From an uncultured Vampirovibrio sp. (GTDB lineage Bacteria > Cyanobacteriota > Vampirovibrionia > Gastranaerophilales > Gastranaerophilaceae), in contig CAJTNR010000010.1 of the NCBI GenBank assembly GCA_910577635.1, positions 1 to 64,000 on the forward strand: a DNA stretch of 64,000 nt, in the 5' to 3' direction. Below, in pieces: positions 59,227 through 64,000 of the stretch. A program made the translations under genes and the position numbers. The first letter of the stretch is position 1. Every line of letters starts with the position of its first letter. The notes beneath the pieces are model-generated. The model was not told the origin of the DNA. It was given only the letters and a program-made list of their open reading frames with translations, and did no database searches.

Positions 59227-60774
59227 ATGGACAAACAAAGCAAAATTTTAATAGTAGATGACGAACAAATGGTAACTAAAACCTTGGATATGTTATTAGG
59301 GTTAGAGGGTTTTAGCTATGTAACCACATACAATAACCCTATAGATGCTCTTGAATGGCTCAAAGACAACGAGGTTGACTTAATAATCAGCGATTTTTAC
59401 ATGCCCCAATTGAATGGTATTGATTTTTTCACAAAAGCAATAAAACTCCAAAAGGACGTTTCAACAATTCTTCTAACAGGATATGCCGATAAAGAAAATG
59501 CAATCAGGGCAATTAATGAAATCGGAATTTTTAAATATATTGAAAAACCCTGGGATAATGATAACTTAATAATTAATATTAAAAATGCGCTGACCCAGAC
59601 AAGACTCAAAAAAGAGCTTAAGGAAAAAATTGAACAGCTGCAAATTGCAAATGAAAAACTTGAGAATTATTCAAAAAACCTGGAAGAAACAGTGCGTTTA
59701 AGAACGCTGGAGTTGTCTAAAGCAAATTCTAAACTTAATGCAATAATTACCAATTGCGCTGATGGAATAATTCTATTTGACAACAATTTGCGAATAATTG
59801 ACACAAATCAGGCTAGTGTCAGCCTGTTTGGTCAAAACAAAAAACAGCTTGTTTCTAAGAATTTTTTTGAACTTGTAGTTAGTGAAAAAAGGCAGTTTTT
59901 AAAATCAGATTTGAATTCTAAAAAAAGCCTTTTTTTGAGAAATTATTATTTAATTAACTATGAAAAAGATGCTAAAATTCCTGTTGAAATTAGTATTGCT
60001 CCTGTAGTTGATGAAGATAAAAATTTTTATGTTGCAGTTATAAGAGATGTTACTTATCAGAAAGAAACCGAAAGATTAAGAGATGATTTTATTGCTACTT
60101 TGACCCATGACTTAAGAACCCCTTTGTTAGCTACTATTTCAGGACTTGATTTTGTTTTGGATAAATCCTTAGGGGATGTAAATGAAAAGCAGCAAAACCT
60201 GTTTTGCGCGATGAAGAAAAGTTCAGAAGATATGCTTGGTTTGGTTAATGCGCTTCTTGAAGTTTACAGGTATGATTCGGGAAAAATTTATCTGTGCAAA
60301 ACTAACTTCGATATTAAAAAACTTGCTCTTGAATGCATTGATGAGCTAAAACCTTTGTCGCAAAAGGCTAATATTGAACTTAAGTTAGAAACAGAAGAAG
60401 GCGAGCTTTTTATTAATGCTGATAAAAATGAAATTAGAAGAGTTTTGATTAATCTTATCGGTAATGCAATTAAGCATTCTCAAAAAAGCGACAGGGTGGA
60501 TATAAAGATTAATAAAAAAGAAAAGGATTTAATTGTCGATATAATTGATTATGGAATCGGATTATCTAAAGAAGACTGTGAAAAACTCTTCAATCGTTTT
60601 TCACAGGGTACTAATCAAAAACGCTCAAGTTCGACTGGTTTAGGATTGTACTTATCAAGGCAAATAATTGAAGCTCACAATGGGCGAATACATGTCGATT
60701 CAGCTTTGAATAAAGGGGCAAAATTCAGCTTTGAGCTAAAAAATTCAATTAATGATTGTAAGGTAATACTATGA
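59227..60774 (+). CDS. Hybrid response regulator-PAS-histidine kinase
   Basis: 515 residues. A receiver domain (residues ~6-120: LIVDDEQMVTKTLDML, phospho-acceptor Asp56 in LIISDFYMPQ, Lys in KYIEKPWD) is followed by a coiled coil, a PAS domain (~165-275: CADGIILFDNNLRIIDTN) and a kinase core (H-box LTHDLRTPLLATISG, N-box VLINLIGNAIKHS, G1 DIIDYGIGLSKEDCEKLF, G2 STGLGLYLSRQIIEAHNG). There are no membrane helices, so it senses an intracellular cue. It overlaps the downstream regulator by 4 nt. TTGTAT-N17-TATCTT ends 6 nt before the ATG, a possible leaderless promoter. Confidence 0.93.
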   Translation: MDKQSKILIVDDEQMVTKTLDMLLGLEGFSYVTTYNNPIDALEWLKDNEVDLIISDFYMPQLNGIDFFTKAIKLQKDVSTILLTGYADKENAIRAINEIGIFKYIEKPWDNDNLIINIKNALTQTRLKKELKEKIEQLQIANEKLENYSKNLEETVRLRTLELSKANSKLNAIITNCADGIILFDNNLRIIDTNQASVSLFGQNKKQLVSKNFFELVVSEKRQFLKSDLNSKKSLFLRNYYLINYEKDAKIPVEISIAPVVDEDKNFYVAVIRDVTYQKETERLRDDFIATLTHDLRTPLLATISGLDFVLDKSLGDVNEKQQNLFCAMKKSSEDMLGLVNALLEVYRYDSGKIYLCKTNFDIKKLALECIDELKPLSQKANIELKLETEEGELFINADKNEIRRVLINLIGNAIKHSQKSDRVDIKINKKEKDLIVDIIDYGIGLSKEDCEKLFNRFSQGTNQKRSSSTGLGLYLSRQIIEAHNGRIHVDSALNKGAKFSFELKNSINDCKVIL

Positions 60775-61436
60775 CAAATAAAGAAATAAGTGTTTTATTG
60801 GTTGAAGATCACGAGTTTACCCGTATGGGGCTTGCTATGAAAATTGAGAATACAAAAGGATTAAAGCTTTTATCTCAGGCAATTGATGGGCAAGAAGGTG
60901 TTCAATTAGCGCAAAAGCTTAATCCAGATGTAGTTTTAATGGACATTGGCCTGCCTAAAATGGATGGAATAAGCGCTACTAAAAAAATTAAAGAAGAATT
61001 AAAGCTTGATTGTTCTGTTTTAATGTTTACTTCAAGAGACAATAAAGAGGATATTTTTGCTGCATTTAAAGCAGGCGCTGACGGATATATCATGAAAGGA
61101 TCAAACTCGCAGAATCTTATCAATGCAATTGAATCTGTTTCAACAAAAGCTGCCTGGATTGATTCTCAAATCGCAAGGGTTGTTTTATCAAGCATTCAAG
61201 AAGATAGACCACGCAATGACAATCGGGAAAATGCAGCTAAAAAATATGGCTTAACAAAAAAGGAGCTAGAGGTTTTAGGATTAATTGTGGATGGTTTATC
61301 TAATCAGGAAATCTCCCAGCGGCTTGTAGTTTCAATTTCAACTACAAAAGCCCATGTTCATAATATTCTGCAAAAATTATACTTAACAGATAGAACAAAA
61401 GCTGCTGTTATAGCATTAAAAGAAGGCTTGGTTTAG
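60771..61436 (+). CDS. NarL/LuxR-family response regulator
   Basis: 221 residues. The receiver has VLLVEDHEFTRMGLA, Asp58 in VVLMDIGLPKMDG, LMFTSRD and the Lys of ADGYIMKGS. The C-terminal LuxR HTH is LTKKELEVLGLIVDGLSNQE, then ISQRLVVSISTTKAHVHNIL. It is almost certainly the partner of the kinase at 59227, given the 4-nt overlap. The downstream exported protein and RND genes follow at short distance and are candidate targets (inference). Confidence 0.94.
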   Translation: MTNKEISVLLVEDHEFTRMGLAMKIENTKGLKLLSQAIDGQEGVQLAQKLNPDVVLMDIGLPKMDGISATKKIKEELKLDCSVLMFTSRDNKEDIFAAFKAGADGYIMKGSNSQNLINAIESVSTKAAWIDSQIARVVLSSIQEDRPRNDNRENAAKKYGLTKKELEVLGLIVDGLSNQEISQRLVVSISTTKAHVHNILQKLYLTDRTKAAVIALKEGLV

Positions 61437-61443
61437 GGGTGAT

Positions 61444-62403
61444 ATGGAAAAGCGTATAAAAGCTGCAAAAATTTTTTTTGTGCTTTTGTTACTGCTAGTT
61501 TCCCCTGTGTGGTCTTTTGAGTTTTTTGGTTCTTTTTTTGAAAAAAATAAAAAAGAAACAATGAGTGCGCCCAAGATGCCCCAAACTAAACAAGAATGGC
61601 TTGAGGAAGCTAAAAGTATTCCTCTTAAAGATAGGGTTATTGAACCAATAAAAGAGCCTGAATCAGATAAGAAGAATTACTATCCTAAAACTAACTATGT
61701 TTTTGAAAAATACAACTATCCTCAGGGAAAAAGAGAGTTTAATATTGAGAATATAAAAAAATATCTTATTTCAAACCCTATTATTATAGCTGATATTAAC
61801 TGCAGGTTTATTGCTTATTCTAAGTATTATTATTCTCCTTATAACAATCAAATATCCTCTCGGTTTTTTGTTGAAAAATTAGATACAACAAAGAATAAAA
61901 CAAGAAGAATCCTTGCTTATAACCATGATCAAAAAACAAGAAAACCTGTTTTGGAAGCAGGTGTTAAGGAACAATACCCTAATTTATTCAATGGTTTAAC
62001 TCTTGTTGATTGGAGCAATGACAGCAAAAAAGTTTTAATTAAAGAAAAAGTAGGTTCAACCCAAGGAGGAATCTATAAAACTAACCTTTATGTTTATTTT
62101 CTTGAATCTGATTATGTAATTAAGCTTAATAAACTTGATAATACTATAAAAAACTATTTTTTAGATGATAGTAACATTGATTTTGATAATTACCGCTATT
62201 TTATAGAACCGCTTGGTTTTAGCGCTGACAATGATGATGTTATAGTTGTTCTTTGTTATTGTTATAACAAAGAAGGTAAAAAAGTCTTTTTTGGAGCCTG
62301 GGGATTTAATTGTATGACAAGAGAAGTTTTTTTGTATTCAAGAACAAATCCTTCAATCCCTATTAGTTTAAACGGGCTAATTCTAAAGCGGGTTCTTGAA
62401 TAA
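61444..62403 (+). CDS. Exported protein, possibly β-propeller-like, unknown
   Basis: 319 residues. A signal peptide (KIFFVLLLLLVSPVWSFEFF) is followed by a Lys/Pro-rich stretch and a β-rich body. LVDWSNDSKKVLIKEK and PLGFSADNDDVIVVL look like TolB/WD-type blade motifs (WSPDGKKI). It starts 7 nt after the response regulator. Function unknown; perhaps a periplasmic sensor or accessory protein of the same locus. Confidence 0.65.
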   Translation: MEKRIKAAKIFFVLLLLLVSPVWSFEFFGSFFEKNKKETMSAPKMPQTKQEWLEEAKSIPLKDRVIEPIKEPESDKKNYYPKTNYVFEKYNYPQGKREFNIENIKKYLISNPIIIADINCRFIAYSKYYYSPYNNQISSRFFVEKLDTTKNKTRRILAYNHDQKTRKPVLEAGVKEQYPNLFNGLTLVDWSNDSKKVLIKEKVGSTQGGIYKTNLYVYFLESDYVIKLNKLDNTIKNYFLDDSNIDFDNYRYFIEPLGFSADNDDVIVVLCYCYNKEGKKVFFGAWGFNCMTREVFLYSRTNPSIPISLNGLILKRVLE

Positions 62404-62427
62404 ATTATTCTGTCATAGAATCTAGCT

Positions 62428-63477
62428 ATGAAGTTTACAAAGATAATATTTTTAATTTTTTTTATAATTATTCTATGCGCTTGCAATAAAGAGATTCCAG
62501 TTAGTTATAAAAACTATAAGACTTATAATACTCAAAAAGTAGAGAGTATTGACTACAAAACTTTTCATGGGTTTATTAAATCCCAGATGATTTCAAAGTT
62601 AAGTTTTCAAACAGAAGGAAAAATTATCTTTCTTCCTTATACCAAAGGAGATTTTGTTAAAAAAGGACAGGTTTTAGCTCGATTGGATGGGATTTTGTAC
62701 AAGATTAAAAGAAACGAGGAGCAACAAGCCTTACAAAACGCTACAATCCAGTACAACAAGGCAAAAAGCTACTATAGAAGAATGGATATTCTCCACAAAG
62801 AAGGTGCAATTTCAGACAACGACTGGGAAGAAGCTTATTTTGATTTAAAATCTAATGCGCAAGTCATGGATATTCAAAAAGAAAAAATAAGATATTTAGA
62901 TAAAGAAATCAGCTATAATTTTATAACCGCGCCATTTGATGGGTTTGTATCTGATAAACTCAGCGAAGTGGGATCTTATGCTCAAATCGGGCAGCCTGTT
63001 TTAACAATCTGTGCGGGCAATAAAACTCAAATTGAAACCATGGTTGATTCAAGCGTTATTAATAGGCTGAATTTGAATGATAATGTTGTAGTTAAAAGGA
63101 ATGATGAAACTTATAAGGGAAAAATCGCGCATATTTCAAAAAGCAGCTTACAAGAAGGCGGGTACTTAGTAAAAATCTACCTTGAAACCCTTGTGGATTC
63201 ACTAAAAGATGGAATGAGCGTTGAAGTTGAAATTCCTTTTCTTAATTCTAATGTTGTCTATATCCCTCTTGATGCTTTTTTTGAGCAGAATCACCAAAAG
63301 TATGTTTATAAACTTGTAAATATTAAAGATAACTTTGGGCAAGTTAAGAAAGAAAAAGTGACTTTAGGGCAGATTAAAAATGATAAAATTGAAGTTTTAG
63401 AAGGGCTTTCAAAGGACGATATTATAGTTTTAGATGAGCTTGATAAAGTAGAAGACAATGAAAAAATTAGAATTTAA
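62428..63477 (+). CDS. RND efflux periplasmic adaptor lipoprotein
   Basis: 349 residues. The lipobox LCAC follows a hydrophobic signal (IFLIFFIIIL), so it is an acylated membrane-fusion protein. The biotinyl-lipoyl domain reads LPYTKGDFVKKGQVLARLDG. A coiled-coil hairpin (~95-150), YNFITAPFDGFVSDKLSEVG and a β-barrel region (DNVVVKRNDETYKGKIAHIS) follow, with VYIPLDAFFEQNHQKYVYKL near the end. It links an inner-membrane pump to an outer-membrane channel. TAGAAT ends 6 nt before the ATG with no ribosome-binding site. It overlaps the next gene by 20 nt. Confidence 0.92.
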   Translation: MKFTKIIFLIFFIIILCACNKEIPVSYKNYKTYNTQKVESIDYKTFHGFIKSQMISKLSFQTEGKIIFLPYTKGDFVKKGQVLARLDGILYKIKRNEEQQALQNATIQYNKAKSYYRRMDILHKEGAISDNDWEEAYFDLKSNAQVMDIQKEKIRYLDKEISYNFITAPFDGFVSDKLSEVGSYAQIGQPVLTICAGNKTQIETMVDSSVINRLNLNDNVVVKRNDETYKGKIAHISKSSLQEGGYLVKIYLETLVDSLKDGMSVEVEIPFLNSNVVYIPLDAFFEQNHQKYVYKLVNIKDNFGQVKKEKVTLGQIKNDKIEVLEGLSKDDIIVLDELDKVEDNEKIRI

Positions 63478-64000
63478 AAAAGTATTCTTAGTTATTCTTT
63501 TTTTAGCTTTGGTATCGTTTATTGTTTTGCTCTATCAAAAAAACAACTGTTATGCTTATCGAATTGATATTAAACTTAATAATGTTTTAGCCAAGGAAAT
63601 TGATAGTACTATTGCTTCTTATGTTAAGGACAAATTGAGCGAAATTGAGGAAATAAAAGAGATTGTTGCTTTTTCAAGAGAGAATAATTGTTCTATCTAT
63701 TGCAAGCTCAATCTTTTTGTTTTTAATAAAGCTCTTGTCGCATCTAAAGTTCAAAGAAAACTTGATAGTGCTCTTAATTTGGTTAATAAAAATGCAATTG
63801 TTACTTTTGATGACAACTTCGATAAAAAATTTGAAACTTTTATTGTTTTATCAACAACATCACCTAGTTATAAGCTTCTAAAAAAATATTCTGATTCACT
63901 CTTTGATGAGCTATTAGCACTTAATATTACAGATAAACTTTCTGTATTTGCTGATCCTGAAATAACTTCTTATATCAACTATACAAATGCAGCTTTATTA
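63458..64000 (+). CDS. RND-type export permease, N-terminal part (runs off window)
   Basis: 181 codons are visible. One N-terminal transmembrane helix (VFLVILFLALVSFIVLLYQK) is followed by a periplasmic-type segment with KLSEIEEIKEIVAFSRENNC, resembling the porter-domain start of RND pumps (IPIExxLSxIxGVKxxxS). Position directly after the adaptor, with a 20-nt overlap, supports the call. The region is diverged and the rest is outside the window, so a non-RND permease is possible. Confidence 0.65.
   Translation, partial: MKKLEFKKVFLVILFLALVSFIVLLYQKNNCYAYRIDIKLNNVLAKEIDSTIASYVKDKLSEIEEIKEIVAFSRENNCSIYCKLNLFVFNKALVASKVQRKLDSALNLVNKNAIVTFDDNFDKKFETFIVLSTTSPSYKLLKKYSDSLFDELLALNITDKLSVFADPEITSYINYTNAALL

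Noticed and set aside
1..64000. CRISPR array, prophage or rRNA operon
   Set aside because: No regularly spaced direct repeats, cas genes, phage structural genes or rRNA sequence were seen.

Overview
The window looks like chromosomal DNA of a low-GC (roughly 30% by eye), Gram-negative-type bacterium. It carries a complete minC-minD-minE operon, an LPS-type family 9 glycosyltransferase, a lipoprotein/RND export locus, an SLH-domain envelope protein, a flagellin and type IV prepilin-like proteins. This mix, with several conserved proteins I only associate with gut non-photosynthetic cyanobacterial relatives, suggests the Melainabacteria/Vampirovibrionia (Gastranaerophilales-like) group. That placement is inference from gene content, not a database result.

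Layout. 1-3.9 kb: the 5' end of a type IV prepilin-like gene leaving the window, an XRE regulator, an ATP-grasp protein, a degenerate HD-GYP protein and a small histidine kinase. 4-13.5 kb, mostly minus strand: envelope and cell-division genes (first MGLAASQ-family protein, rplI, minCDE, SLH protein, flagellin). 13.7-18.5 kb: dnaB, two membrane proteins, pyruvate kinase, ferritin. 18.5-21.2 kb: XRE repressor divergent from a large cysteine-rich prepilin-like protein. 21.2-31.5 kb: nucleoside phosphorylase/omega, an endonuclease IV-like protein, a formyltransferase, trkH-trkA, ffh, umuDC. 31.5-47.1 kb: queD-uppP, 5'-nucleotidase, orphan methyltransferase, threonine dehydratase, paired SFKG-motif proteins, pyrimidine nucleoside phosphorylase, rlmH, a symporter, second MGLAASQ paralog, a NagA-like deacetylase and a GH57 enzyme. 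47.1-52 kb: an accessory island next to tRNA-Leu(UAG), with decayed XRE genes, an ADP-ribosyltransferase-like protein, higBA, a GIY-YIG cassette bounded by covarying inverted repeats, and gene fragments. 52-64 kb: glycosyltransferase, lysS, phosphohexomutase, a large SFKG-motif protein, a two-component pair and an RND-type export operon running off the end.

Cross-cutting signals are the most interesting part. (1) At many genes a -10 hexamer (TAGAAT, TATAAT, TACAAT or GATAAT, often preceded by TGn) ends 6-7 nt before the start codon with no Shine-Dalgarno sequence, which predicts widespread leaderless transcription. (2) Several unrelated proteins carry a short [IVL]S[FY]K[GS] motif near the N terminus, a possible undescribed sorting or processing tag. 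(3) Two prepilin-like genes share an almost identical N-terminal coding segment, and each is divergent from an XRE gene. (4) Two MGLAASQ-family proteins share their ends but not their middles. (5) A GIY-YIG gene sits between inverted hairpin repeats whose stems differ by compensatory changes.
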